Shown: positions 1 through 6,920, numbered from the stretch's first letter. The stretch: DNA of 9,635 nucleotides from Prevotella sp. (GCA_021204605.1 JAJPZD010000118.1:1-9635); one strand, 5' to 3'. The notes: generated from the letters alone by a model not told the origin. Numbers and translations: made by a program.

Positions 1-55
1 ACCAGCGACCACACGCCCCCCAGACGCGTACGCTAACCAACTGCGCCACATCCCG
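1..55 (-). tRNA. tRNA-Pro (anticodon GGG), 5' part, cut by the window edge
   Basis: Read on the minus strand from 55 downward, the sequence folds as a tRNA. The acceptor 5' strand is CGGGATG, and a leading C1 is typical of proline tRNAs. The D arm GCGC/GCGT encloses AGTTGGTTA. The anticodon stem CGCGT/GCGTG has G-T wobbles and closes a CTGGGGG loop, placing anticodon GGG at 21-19. The variable loop TGGTC and the first T-stem bases follow. About 22 bases, covering the rest of the T arm and the acceptor 3' strand, lie outside the window. It reads CCC/CCU proline codons. It is transcribed in the same direction as tsf but appears to have its own promoter. Confidence 0.88.
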
Positions 56-69
56 CCTAACGGGTAGTG

Positions 70-101
70 CAAAAGTACTTACTTATTGCGACATTTGCAA
101 A
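70..101 (-). promoter_or_regulatory. Bacteroidota-type promoter for tRNA-Pro
   Basis: On the minus strand a -33-like TTTG (complement of 98-101) is followed, after a 20-base spacer, by the -7 element TACTTTTG (complement of 70-77). This fits the TTTG-N19-21-TAnnTTTG consensus of the Bacteroidota primary sigma factor. Transcription would begin near 63, only a few bases before the tRNA 5' end at 55. The element lies downstream of the tsf terminator hairpin, so the tRNA does not depend on read-through. Confidence 0.6.
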
Positions 102-199
102 CTTTCAACCGCATTTCTGCAAGCCTCTCTATACGGTAGCACAATCCCCCCTATGGGAATCCTCAAGCAGTCTTAAAAGTCCCCCAAGGGTAATTTATC

Positions 200-218
200 C
201 CCTCCCTATGGGGGAGGG
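200..218 (-). terminator. GC-rich hairpin at the end of the ribosomal operon
   Basis: CCCTCCC (200-206) and GGGAGGG (212-218) form a perfect 7-bp stem with a 5-base loop, 31 bases past the tsf stop codon. On the transcribed strand the hairpin is followed by ATAAATTACCC, not a clean U-tract, so it is an imperfect intrinsic terminator. The same CCCTATGGG core recurs at 150-158, with further C/G-run pairs nearby (181-190). This may therefore be one of the C/G-run intergenic repeats of this phylum, not a dedicated terminator. Confidence 0.4.
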
Positions 219-248
219 TTAGGGAGAGGCTTTAATGAGGGGCTTTAT

Positions 249-1238
249 TTACTCTGCCCTAAGCGTGAAACGCTTGAAAGCCACTACGGTAAGTTCCTTG
301 TCGGCAGAAGCGAGGTATTGTGATACGCTCATCTTCGTGTCTTGGATGAATTCCTGACTGAGCAGACAGGAGTCCTTGTAGAACTTAGCCATACGGCCAT
401 TGGCGATATTCTTCACCATCTGCTCTGGCAGACTGTTGGCTTTCTGCTCAGCAACGTCCTTCTTAATCTGACGGATCTCGTCAGCCTGTGCCTCCGTGAT
501 GTTACCCTTAGAGATACCCTCAGCAATATGCTCCTCGTTCTCTGCTATATAGAGGTTGAAACCAGCCTTCTTCAACGCAGCCTGAACAGCTTTCTCAATC
601 TGTTCTTCTTTCGTCTTCTCAATAGCCACTTTCATCTCGGTATCCTTGATTTCCTGTGGAACACTTGCCTCGTCAAGAGCGACAGGATTCATAGCAGCCA
701 CCTGCATTGCGATAGCGTGAGCCTGCTCCTCAGCAGGCTTGTTGGTCTGAACCATTGTGCACAGCAAGTGGTTACTCATGTGGTCATAAACGGAAACATT
801 GTTACCCTCAAGATACAGATACCCATCAAGCTCTGTCTTCTCACCAGTGATACCGGAACGGGCTACCACCTCGTCCTGAACTGTCGAGCCGTTGAGTGGC
901 AATGCCTTCACCTCGTCAAGTGTTTTGGCTTTTGCAGCGATGGCAGCATCGAGAATACTCTGTGTGAGAGCAATGAAATCCTTACCGTTAGCCACAAAAT
1001 CAGTCTCACACTTCAAGGCGATCATCGCGGAAAAGCCATCAGTGGTCTTTACAAGCACACAACCGTTTGAAGTCTCACGGTCGCTGCGCTTGGCTGCGAT
1101 GGCCTGACCCTTCTCTCGTATAATCTCTATTGCCTTGCTGAAATCGCCATCGCTCTCAGTAAGTGCCTTCTTGCAGTCTGCTAAACCTGCACCTGTCATC
1201 TTGCGTATTTTCTGTATGTCAGCTATTGTAACAGCCAT
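249..1238 (-). CDS. tsf: translation elongation factor Ts
   Basis: EF-Ts (329 aa) is the nucleotide-exchange factor that releases GDP from EF-Tu in the cytoplasm so that EF-Tu can reload with GTP. The N-terminal UBA-like domain carries the family signature around residues 8-26 (IQKIRKMTGAG, then LADCKKAL). The core begins with the EF-Tu-contact motif TDFVAN at residues 79-84, and the protein ends VVAFKRFTLRAE. It is longer than the E. coli protein (about 283 aa), as is common in Bacteroidota. It follows rpsB by 43 bases in the usual rpsB-tsf pairing and is the last gene of the operon. The ATG at 1238 gives the expected MAVTIADIQK start. One GAATTC site (348-353) lies near its 3' end. Confidence 0.98.
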   Translation of the reverse strand: MAVTIADIQKIRKMTGAGLADCKKALTESDGDFSKAIEIIREKGQAIAAKRSDRETSNGCVLVKTTDGFSAMIALKCETDFVANGKDFIALTQSILDAAIAAKAKTLDEVKALPLNGSTVQDEVVARSGITGEKTELDGYLYLEGNNVSVYDHMSNHLLCTMVQTNKPAEEQAHAIAMQVAAMNPVALDEASVPQEIKDTEMKVAIEKTKEEQIEKAVQAALKKAGFNLYIAENEEHIAEGISKGNITEAQADEIRQIKKDVAEQKANSLPEQMVKNIANGRMAKFYKDSCLLSQEFIQDTKMSVSQYLASADKELTVVAFKRFTLRAE

Positions 1239-1281
1239 AGTCGTAATCCTTTTTAGATTTTTATTAAAATAAATGTTGTTA

Positions 1282-2145
1282 TTATGCCTCCGCAGAAGAC
1301 TCTTCCTGTGCAGGTGTGTCCTCTGCTGGCTTCTCCTCTACCTGTGCCTTAGGAACCTTAGGCGCATCCTTGCGTGCCTTGTGTACGCGCTTCGGCTTGT
1401 CCTCTGCGGCATTGGCCTCTGCCTGTTCCTTAGCAGCCTTCTCGTCTGCCTTCTCAATCTTACGCTCCTCCAAGCCCTCGCTGATGGCATCGCAGCAAGC
1501 GGTGAGGATAACGTCAACACTGTCCTTAGCGTCGTCGTTGGCTGGTATCATGAAATCGATATTGTTAGGGTCGGAGTTGGTATCCACAATAGCGAATACA
1601 GGAATACCAAGACGGTTTGCCTCCCTGACTGCGATATTCTCCTTCAATACGTCAACAACAAACAGTGCGGAAGGCAGACGGGTAAGGTCAACTATCGAGC
1701 CAAGGTTCTTCTCCAATTTGGCACGCTGGCGTGTAATCTGCAGCAACTCTCGTTTTGAAAGATTTGCGTATGTTCCATCGTTCATCATCTTGTCGATGTT
1801 ACCCATCTTCTTCACAGCCTTGCGGATTGTAGGGAAGTTCGTCAACATACCTCCCGGCCAACGCTCTGTTACGTATGGCATACCGACAGAAGTAGCCTTT
1901 GTAGCGATAAGATCCTTCGTCTGTTTCTTCGTACCCACGAAGAGCACTTTCTTCCCCGACTTGGCGATTTGTTTCAAAGCATCAGCAGCCTCGTCGATCT
2001 TTACAACTGTCTTATGAAGGTCTATGATGTGAATACCGTTGCGCTCCATAAAGATATAAGGAGCCATTGCAGGATTCCACTTGCGTTTGAGATGACCGAA
2101 ATGACATCCGGCTCTCAACAACATATCAAAATTTGTTCTTGGCAT
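1282..2145 (-). CDS. rpsB: 30S ribosomal protein S2
   Basis: S2 (287 aa) is a small-subunit protein that binds late in 30S assembly together with S1. The start MPRTNFDMLLRAGCHFGHLK followed by RKWNPAMAPYIF is the family's N-terminal signature. The middle has the conserved FVGTKKQTKD, ERWPGGMLTNF and DTNSDPN blocks. From about residue 225 the protein has an Ala/Glu/Lys-rich, low-complexity tail of some 60 residues, ending in AQEESSAEA, which E. coli S2 (about 241 aa) lacks. Such charged tails are usual in this phylum. Separated from rpsI by an 185-base structured spacer, it probably has an extra layer of control over rpsB-tsf. Confidence 0.98.
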   Translation of the reverse strand: MPRTNFDMLLRAGCHFGHLKRKWNPAMAPYIFMERNGIHIIDLHKTVVKIDEAADALKQIAKSGKKVLFVGTKKQTKDLIATKATSVGMPYVTERWPGGMLTNFPTIRKAVKKMGNIDKMMNDGTYANLSKRELLQITRQRAKLEKNLGSIVDLTRLPSALFVVDVLKENIAVREANRLGIPVFAIVDTNSDPNNIDFMIPANDDAKDSVDVILTACCDAISEGLEERKIEKADEKAAKEQAEANAAEDKPKRVHKARKDAPKVPKAQVEEKPAEDTPAQEESSAEA

Positions 2146-2331
2146 TTTGTTTGATTTTAATTATTTGTTTACTTTCTTTTCAGTTTTCTAAGAACCAACC
2201 GACAAGTAACCGCATAGGCACACTCGTTCACTCCGTGATTATGCGGGTCTTGCCAGTTTAGATGCTAAACAGCCCTATCAAGGGGATTTTCATAAAATTG
2301 CCCTATATATAAATATGGTGCAATTCCGACA
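2146..2331 (-). promoter_or_regulatory. structured leader in the rpsI-rpsB spacer
   Basis: This 185-base spacer is unusually long for the middle of a ribosomal operon and can form three consecutive hairpins. The largest pairs 2210-2216 (CCGCATA) with 2240-2246 (TATGCGG), extended across a small internal loop by CAAG 2203-2206 with CTTG 2249-2252. Next is a perfect hairpin GTTTAG-ATG-CTAAAC at 2256-2270. Last is CCCT-ATCA-AGGG at 2273-2284. I see no TAnnTTTG promoter in the spacer. The likeliest role is an RNA element in the mRNA ahead of rpsB, either an autoregulatory leader bound by S2 or a processing/attenuation site. No named family is claimed. Confidence 0.5.
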
Positions 2332-2718
2332 TTAACGCTTGCTGAACTGGAAACGGCGGCGGGCCTTCGGCTGACCTGGCTTCTTACGCTCAACCTTACG
2401 TGAGTCGCGGGTAAGGAAACCGTGATTCTTCAAGTTCTTCTTGTCCTCAGCATCAATCTTCACCAATGCGCGTGCCACAGCAAGACGGATAGCCTGGCTC
2501 TGTCCCGTGAAACCGCCACCAAAGATGTTCACCTTGATGTCGTATTTCTCTTTTGCATCAAGCAATTCCAACGGCTGCTTAACAACATACTGAAGTATTG
2601 CTGATGGGAAATATTCGGTAATGTCTTTCTTGTTTATGGTTATTTTGCCTGTGCCCTCGCTAAGATAAATACGTGCGACTGCACTTTTGCGGCGACCTAT
2701 TGTATGAACTACTTCCAT
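2332..2718 (-). CDS. rpsI: 30S ribosomal protein S9
   Basis: S9 (128 aa) is a small-subunit head protein whose C-terminal tail reaches the P-site tRNA. The N-terminal TIGRRKSAVARIYL, the central GGGFTGQSQAIRLAVARAL block and the basic end KARRRFQFSKR are all diagnostic; the terminal Lys-Arg is the tRNA-contacting end. Length matches the family (about 130 aa). Its start lies 11 bases after the rplM stop, the normal rplM-rpsI pairing, so the two are co-transcribed. Confidence 0.98.
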   Translation of the reverse strand: MEVVHTIGRRKSAVARIYLSEGTGKITINKKDITEYFPSAILQYVVKQPLELLDAKEKYDIKVNIFGGGFTGQSQAIRLAVARALVKIDAEDKKNLKNHGFLTRDSRKVERKKPGQPKARRRFQFSKR

Positions 2719-2729
2719 TATTCTTGTGA

Positions 2730-3191
2730 TTATTTGATCTGGTTAATATCTATAGCTTTCGGCTTCTGAGCCTGCATATTGTGCTCAGGACCCTCAAAAA
2801 TATAAAGGTTTCTCATCAGGGCACGACCCAAAATGCTCTTCGGAAGCATACCCTTTACGGCATGACGTATGATTTTCTCTGAACCGTTGGTACGTTTGCG
2901 CCATTCAGCAGGCGTTCTGAAACGCTGACCACCAGGATAACCTGTATAGCGGATGTAAACCTTGTCTGTCTCTTTCTTGCCTGTAAAAACGGCTTTATTA
3001 GCATTAATCAAAATCACATTATCACCACAGTCAACGTGAGGAGTGAAATTAGGCTTGTATTTTCCGCGAAGTATCTTCGCAACCTTCGAGCATAGACGAC
3101 CGACTACCTGGTCGGCAGCGTCTATCACCACCCACTCTTTCTTCGCCGTTTCCTTATTGGCGGAAATAGTCTTGTAACTTAAAGTGTCCAT
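2730..3191 (-). CDS. rplM: 50S ribosomal protein L13
   Basis: L13 (153 aa) is an early-assembling large-subunit protein. The motifs WVVIDAADQVVGRLCSKVA (residues about 21-39), the LRGKYKP-HVDCGDNVILINA block and GMLPKSILGRALMRNLYIFEG are family hallmarks. It is the first gene of the rplM-rpsI-rpsB-tsf operon, preceded by a long 5' leader and a clear Bacteroidota-type promoter. The ATG at 3191 gives MDTLSYKTISANK, the expected short N-terminal arm. Confidence 0.98.
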   Translation of the reverse strand: MDTLSYKTISANKETAKKEWVVIDAADQVVGRLCSKVAKILRGKYKPNFTPHVDCGDNVILINANKAVFTGKKETDKVYIRYTGYPGGQRFRTPAEWRKRTNGSEKIIRHAVKGMLPKSILGRALMRNLYIFEGPEHNMQAQKPKAIDINQIK

Positions 3192-3329
3192 TTCTAATTT
3201 TAAAATTACTTCTAAACGTTTTTAAATTAATGTGTTTGAACGGCGATTCTCTAACCGTTGCACCCGGCCATAGGTACAACTATTAACACCCCGCTCATGG
3301 GTTTCTAACTTTATCCCCTGATAATAATC
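3192..3329 (-). promoter_or_regulatory. 5' leader of the L13-S9-S2-EF-Ts operon
   Basis: If transcription starts about 7 bases past the -7 element, the mRNA has an untranslated leader of roughly 138 bases. It contains AACGG (3239-3243) pairing with CCGTT (3255-3259) around an 11-base loop, and a CCC/GGG hairpin near 3284-3303 flanked by A and T runs. Ribosomal operons are often controlled by a protein product binding such a leader. L13 control is a guess here; no known leader family was recognised. Confidence 0.35.
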
Positions 3330-3335
3330 GGACTG

Positions 3336-3367
3336 CAAAAGTACATATTATATTTAATTCCTGACAA
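3336..3367 (-). promoter_or_regulatory. promoter of the ribosomal operon
   Basis: On the minus strand TTG (complement of 3365-3367) and TACTTTTG (complement of 3336-3343) are separated by 21 bases, matching the Bacteroidota TTTG/TAnnTTTG consensus. The -7 octamer is identical to that of the tRNA-Pro promoter. It lies between the flippase stop and rplM, so the ribosomal operon is independent of the flippase. Confidence 0.65.
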
Positions 3368-3416
3368 TTTGGCTGCAATAAATTTGATAATATTTATATT
3401 TTATTAACACGCTCAA

Positions 3417-4850
3417 TCAGAATTTTGACTTGAAATACTCTATACACTCCTCCAAAATCCTCACTCTACATGCTTTCATTACCAAGAAATAGAGGGCGGA
3501 GGCTAAGATTATACGAGCCAATAGAAGGAATATCAGGTTGTTTATTCCTGCTGTCAGAAAATACACAGCCACCATTATCACCGCCGCAACGAGCATGAAA
3601 GGGAAGATGTCCTTTGCCGTCTCTATAAAGCGCAAACCCATAAGACGGTGGGCAATACACTGCCACACTATAAGGAATAATATTGTAAGGGCACTATACG
3701 CACCAACCATTATTGTTATTCCATATTTGGCAAATACAAGTACCAATGTTATCTGCAACGCTATAAGCAAGATGTTACACCATAAATATATATCACTCCG
3801 ACCACGACTTAACGTGAAATTCTGATACATAGTATGGAAAGGCATGAATGCTCCACCGATACACAGCAGTTGCAGCAGAGGCACACAACTTGCCCACTTG
3901 TCGGATATCGTAATACGAATGAACTCGTCGGCCACCAAAGAAAGTCCGAACATGGCAGGGAACGACAGGAATGCCGTGAAGCGCATCATCTTCCGGAACA
4001 CTCTTTTCTCACGGTCAATATCATCCCTGACATGGGCAAGAACAGGCTGCGAAACCTGCGACACACCTCCCATTATAAATGTGTAACCCATTGTGTTCCA
4101 CTTATTTGCCTGCGTGAAATTGCCTACGGTTTTTATAGGGAACAGCCTTCCGAAAATAAATGTCAATATATTTGTGCTTAAAGTGTTTATAATCATCGTA
4201 AAGAGAATATTGACGCTAAACCCAAACATCCGTTTTATCGGAGTGAAGTCTATATGAAATGATGGCCGCCATGGTACAAAAAAATACCGTCCGATATTCA
4301 CTACTGTAATATAAATCACCTGCTGCCATGCCAAACTCCAATATGCCTTGCCATAGAAAGCAAGGGTTATACCGACGCATCCTGACACAATCATTGCAAC
4401 AAATGTTAATATTGCCAATTCTTTCACCATAAGGTTCTTAGTTATATATGCACTGTGTGCAATACCGAATGATGATATCACGAAAGCCAAGAACACGAAA
4501 CGCGACAACTTGACAAGTACCGGCTGACGGAAATATGCGGCAATAAGCGGAGCGCAGAAAAACAGAATGATGTATATCGCAATACTGACAAGGATATTAA
4601 ACCAGAACACGGCGTTATAGTCGCGTGCCTCCGGATTTTTCATGTTGACCAAAGCACGTGAAAAACCACTGTTTTGCAGATTCCCCGCAATTGCCGAGAA
4701 AATCGCCAAGACACCGACTATTCCATAGTCAGACGGCGACAACATCCGGGCAAGGAATATGCCTATGATGAGGTTCAACAACTCTGTCGTACCGTTGTTG
4801 AGTATTCCCCACATCAGTCCTTTCGCCGTCTTGTCTTTAAGAGTATCCAT
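3417..4850 (-). CDS. polysaccharide flippase, WzxC/TuaB type
   Basis: This 477-aa inner-membrane protein belongs to the polysaccharide transporter branch of the MOP flippase superfamily. It would move lipid-linked O-antigen, capsule or exopolysaccharide units across the inner membrane. The start KTAKGLMWGILNNGTTELLNLIIGIFLARMLSPSDYGIVG is the typical entry of this family: an amphipathic lead, TM1, then the LSPxDYG turn near residues 38-43. About 12-14 hydrophobic segments follow, for example near 83-105, 117-135, 145-165, 170-192, 355-375, 378-400 and 417-433. The substrate cannot be told from sequence. No glycosyltransferases are adjacent, although kdsD (Kdo precursor synthesis) lies upstream beyond the restriction-modification block. 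It is separated from rplM by its own spacer, and its composition is closer to kdsD than to the restriction-modification genes. Confidence 0.88.
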   Translation of the reverse strand: MDTLKDKTAKGLMWGILNNGTTELLNLIIGIFLARMLSPSDYGIVGVLAIFSAIAGNLQNSGFSRALVNMKNPEARDYNAVFWFNILVSIAIYIILFFCAPLIAAYFRQPVLVKLSRFVFLAFVISSFGIAHSAYITKNLMVKELAILTFVAMIVSGCVGITLAFYGKAYWSLAWQQVIYITVVNIGRYFFVPWRPSFHIDFTPIKRMFGFSVNILFTMIINTLSTNILTFIFGRLFPIKTVGNFTQANKWNTMGYTFIMGGVSQVSQPVLAHVRDDIDREKRVFRKMMRFTAFLSFPAMFGLSLVADEFIRITISDKWASCVPLLQLLCIGGAFMPFHTMYQNFTLSRGRSDIYLWCNILLIALQITLVLVFAKYGITIMVGAYSALTILFLIVWQCIAHRLMGLRFIETAKDIFPFMLVAAVIMVAVYFLTAGINNLIFLLLARIILASALYFLVMKACRVRILEECIEYFKSKF

Positions 4851-4854
4851 GCTT

Positions 4855-4867
4855 TTTCACGATAACC
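4855..4867. repeat. left copy of a 13-base direct repeat bounding the restriction-modification block
   Basis: TTTCACGATAACC here matches TTTCACGACAACC at 9226-9238 in 12 of 13 bases and in the same orientation. This copy lies 5 bases upstream of the flippase ATG, where base composition switches to the AT-rich block. The pair is best explained as a target duplication or recombination footprint from insertion of the restriction-modification operon. Chance similarity cannot be excluded for so short a repeat. Confidence 0.5.
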
Positions 4868-4872
4868 ATCTG

Positions 4873-4880
4873 CAAATTTA
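4873..4880 (-). promoter_or_regulatory. possible -7 element for the flippase gene
   Basis: TAAATTTG on the minus strand fits TAnnTTTG and lies 22 bases upstream of the flippase ATG, giving a leader of about 15 bases. No TTG/TTTG is found 19-21 bases further upstream, so the -33 element is weak or absent. If real, it lies just inside the AT-rich block. The insertion would then have given the flippase a new promoter after separating it from kdsD. Confidence 0.3.
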
Positions 4881-5078
4881 ACGCTTTATTTTTAAAATGC
4901 TACGTTTTGTTTTACTGATTTCAATTATCTTACTACTCTTAATGTTCTTAAAATCAACCAGCAAGAATACCATTATAAAATATTTCTGCAAATATCCATT
5001 ATAACTCGATGAATTTTCCTGGATTAAAATGCCTCACGAAACTTTTCTAATCCTTCCATTGAAAATCATTAACTTTTA
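4881..5078. other. AT-rich spacer after the restriction-modification operon
   Basis: No gene was seen. The only structure is an inverted repeat ATATTT-CTGC-AAATAT at 4980-4995, flanked on both sides by the direct repeat CCATTATAA (4970-4978 and 4996-5004). The inverted repeat could act as a weak AT-only terminator for the operon or as a protein-binding site; neither can be decided from sequence. No remnant of a kdsD CBS region, transposase or integrase was found here. Confidence 0.4.
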
Positions 5079-6056
5079 TTATACATTTATACGTTTATTC
5101 TTTATGAGAATTCTAAAGTATGGGCATTTACCATTTACCCGTAAATCTTTCCCATCATCTCCTTTCCTGAATCTGATAATTTCAAATTGATCTGGATTAT
5201 ATTTGTGCAAGAAAGTTATTGGCACTCCCATGAGTCCAGAATAATCTTTTGGAATATCCTGTGTCCTGTTCACATTAATGCCTTTGCAATTATCAAACAT
5301 CGGATATTTTTCTTCATTTCCATAATACTCTTTTGTCAAATTAATGTCTTCATGCCGTTGTTTTAATTCCAGATTTGTCAACCAAAGACAGCCATTGGTT
5401 GAAATCACTGTATTTCCGTTACAATCTGTATGCACTTCTGATCCGTAACGTTTATAGGAATCAGGAACAATGAATCCAGAAATACCTCTTCCAAGATTTA
5501 CCCCTAACCATACCTTATCATTTTGAATTAATTTAAAAATTTCTTTATAGGTAAGAGCGTTAACATTACCAATAATAAGGAATTGTTTCTTATATTTTAC
5601 TATTTGTGCTACAAATTCTCTAAATAGGGAAAACGGAGGATTTGTCACAACAATATCTGACTGTTTTAGAAGTTCTACACATTCAGAACTTCTAAAATCC
5701 CCATTGCCATTGAATTGTAATAATTCTATTTTTGCAGAATTATTATCACTGTTTATACCAGAATATTCACAGAAAAAACCTCTTTTTAATTCATTAGGCT
5801 GAAAAAAATCATTGTCAGTAGCGTTATAATATGAAGCGATTAGTTTTTTTAGTCCTAATGAATGAAAGTTAATAACAAAATAACGGAAAAAATTACTCAT
5901 ACGAGGATTATCGCAATTACAATATACAACTTTTCCGACAAAACATTTTTGATAATATTGTAATTCCCGTTCTATATCACTAAATTGTGTATAGAATTCA
6001 TCTGTCTTTGACTTTTTTGCCTTTTGTAGTAATTTATTTGTAGCGTTTCTGACCAT
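5079..6056 (-). CDS. ecoRIM: M.EcoRI-like DNA adenine-N6 methyltransferase (GAATTC)
   Basis: This enzyme (325 aa from the chosen start) should transfer a methyl group from S-adenosylmethionine to the inner adenine of GAATTC, protecting host DNA from the neighbouring nuclease. It follows M.EcoRI (326 aa) closely throughout: MVRNATNKLLQKAKKSK at the start, DEFYTQ at 19-24, KVVYCNCDNP at 42-51, the catalytic NPPF at 139-142 (motif IV), the LGRGISGFIVP and LWLTNLE blocks, and the end CPYFRILIKNKR. The frame stays open up to a GTG at 6077. The ATG at 6056 is preferred because it aligns with the M.EcoRI N-terminus and leaves a 23-base gap after the nuclease stop. It is the last gene of the operon and is not related to the beta-class enzyme that opens it. 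Two GAATTC sites lie inside it (5108-5113 and 5994-5999). Confidence 0.95.
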   Translation of the reverse strand: MVRNATNKLLQKAKKSKTDEFYTQFSDIERELQYYQKCFVGKVVYCNCDNPRMSNFFRYFVINFHSLGLKKLIASYYNATDNDFFQPNELKRGFFCEYSGINSDNNSAKIELLQFNGNGDFRSSECVELLKQSDIVVTNPPFSLFREFVAQIVKYKKQFLIIGNVNALTYKEIFKLIQNDKVWLGVNLGRGISGFIVPDSYKRYGSEVHTDCNGNTVISTNGCLWLTNLELKQRHEDINLTKEYYGNEEKYPMFDNCKGINVNRTQDIPKDYSGLMGVPITFLHKYNPDQFEIIRFRKGDDGKDLRVNGKCPYFRILIKNKRINV

Positions 6057-6079
6057 GTTGAAATTTCTAAAGAACACAA

Positions 6080-6913
6080 TTATTTCTTCGTTAATTGTTC
6101 AAACAAATCTCTCCCTAACACTTGTAATGATGTTTTGGATATCTCAAGCATAACGTCAAACATATCCTTGATTATCCAGCTACCACCGTTTCCTTGTGTA
6201 TAAATAGAAGCTGCCTGTAACATAATCATTTTATCATTATGCTTAACGAACTTGTTTTTACATAAATTCGTATTTATTCGCATGCCATAATTTGCAGCTG
6301 TCAATCTATCAAGTCTATTCAATGTGCCTGAATCGTATTCTAAAGTAACAATTCTTCCATCAGGTCTTGTTACGTTTATTGTTTCTGTGAGAAAGTTTGA
6401 ACCTTCCAAAAATAAAACGTATGGGAAATGAGATTCTGCCAACATAAAATTTGCAATTTCAGAGATATTCTTATGAGATCTTTCAATGGCATTACCTGCT
6501 GCCATAAGATCTTGATCTTCATTTCTTCCAACAAGAACACCACGCTTAATATTTTCAATATCCTTACCTTGATGTTTTGCTTCTGAAACCAATACAACTC
6601 TCCAATTACCATTGTCATCTTTTACTTCAATGATTCCACCATCTGGTATAATGCCGGCATTTTCAACAAATAATGTTTGCCCAAGTTCGGGGTCAACTTT
6701 CTTTAAAGCTTCATTAATTTCTTTTTTATCAATACCGGTCCTATATCTAAAAGACAACTGAGGATAATCTAATTTAAGTCTTTCGATTATACTATGAGAT
6801 ATTTTACCAACTGCCATATCATGCAGTTTGGCTTCTTCTCCAAAAATACCAACAACGCCATGACTATCTTTGTGCTGTCTGGTTAATCTTGATGATTGAT
6901 TCTTTTTTGCCAT
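6080..6913 (-). CDS. ecoRIR: EcoRI/RsrI-type type II restriction endonuclease (GAATTC)
   Basis: The predicted nuclease cuts G^AATTC as a homodimer with Mg2+. From the ATG at 6913 it is 277 aa, the same length as EcoRI. The frame extends to 6940, but those nine extra residues overlap the upstream gene and have no counterpart in EcoRI. The PD-(D/E)xK catalytic residues fall exactly at the EcoRI positions: Asp91 in PDGG, then Glu111 and Lys113 in EAK. The recognition residues also match by position: Met137, Asn141, Ala142, Glu144 and Arg145 in the MAAGNAIER segment, plus Arg200 and Arg203. With no disruption visible it should be active and keep GAATTC specificity. Some segments read more like RsrI (GVVG, GQTLFV, VSEAKHQGKDIEN, FMLAESHFPY) and others more like EcoRI (the N-terminal KKNQSSRLT, the C-terminal LGRDLFEQLT). 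It starts 7 bases after the upstream methyltransferase gene and ends 23 bases before the M.EcoRI-like gene. Confidence 0.97.
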   Translation of the reverse strand: MAKKNQSSRLTRQHKDSHGVVGIFGEEAKLHDMAVGKISHSIIERLKLDYPQLSFRYRTGIDKKEINEALKKVDPELGQTLFVENAGIIPDGGIIEVKDDNGNWRVVLVSEAKHQGKDIENIKRGVLVGRNEDQDLMAAGNAIERSHKNISEIANFMLAESHFPYVLFLEGSNFLTETINVTRPDGRIVTLEYDSGTLNRLDRLTAANYGMRINTNLCKNKFVKHNDKMIMLQAASIYTQGNGGSWIIKDMFDVMLEISKTSLQVLGRDLFEQLTKK

Positions 6914-6920
6914 AATTCTT

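Noticed and set aside
1..55. tRNA-Pro as the attachment site of the restriction-modification block
   Set aside because: The tRNA is about 4.8 kb from the block, with the ribosomal operon and flippase between; no integrase or tRNA-derived repeat borders the block.
342..2017. Long plus-strand open frames opposite tsf and rpsB (342-1070, 1316-2017 and others)
   Set aside because: They lie antisense to highly conserved translation genes and show no recognisable domains; they are by-products of the coding strand's codon use.
2285..2331. TTG followed by a TATATATAG stretch as a promoter for rpsB
   Set aside because: It has no TAnnTTTG element at the right distance, and E. coli-like boxes are not the norm in this phylum.
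3368..3416. TAATA/TATTA inverted repeat as a terminator for the flippase gene
   Set aside because: The stem is five A-T pairs with a nine-base loop in very AT-rich DNA, too weak to call.
6057..6077. GTG at 6077 as the start of the M.EcoRI-like gene
   Set aside because: It would add seven residues absent from M.EcoRI and start 2 bases after the nuclease stop; the ATG at 6056 gives the family N-terminus.
6157..6164. TATGTTTG on the minus strand as an internal promoter for the M.EcoRI-like gene
   Set aside because: EcoRI has internal promoters for its methyltransferase, but here there is no -33 partner and the bases encode a conserved stretch of the nuclease.
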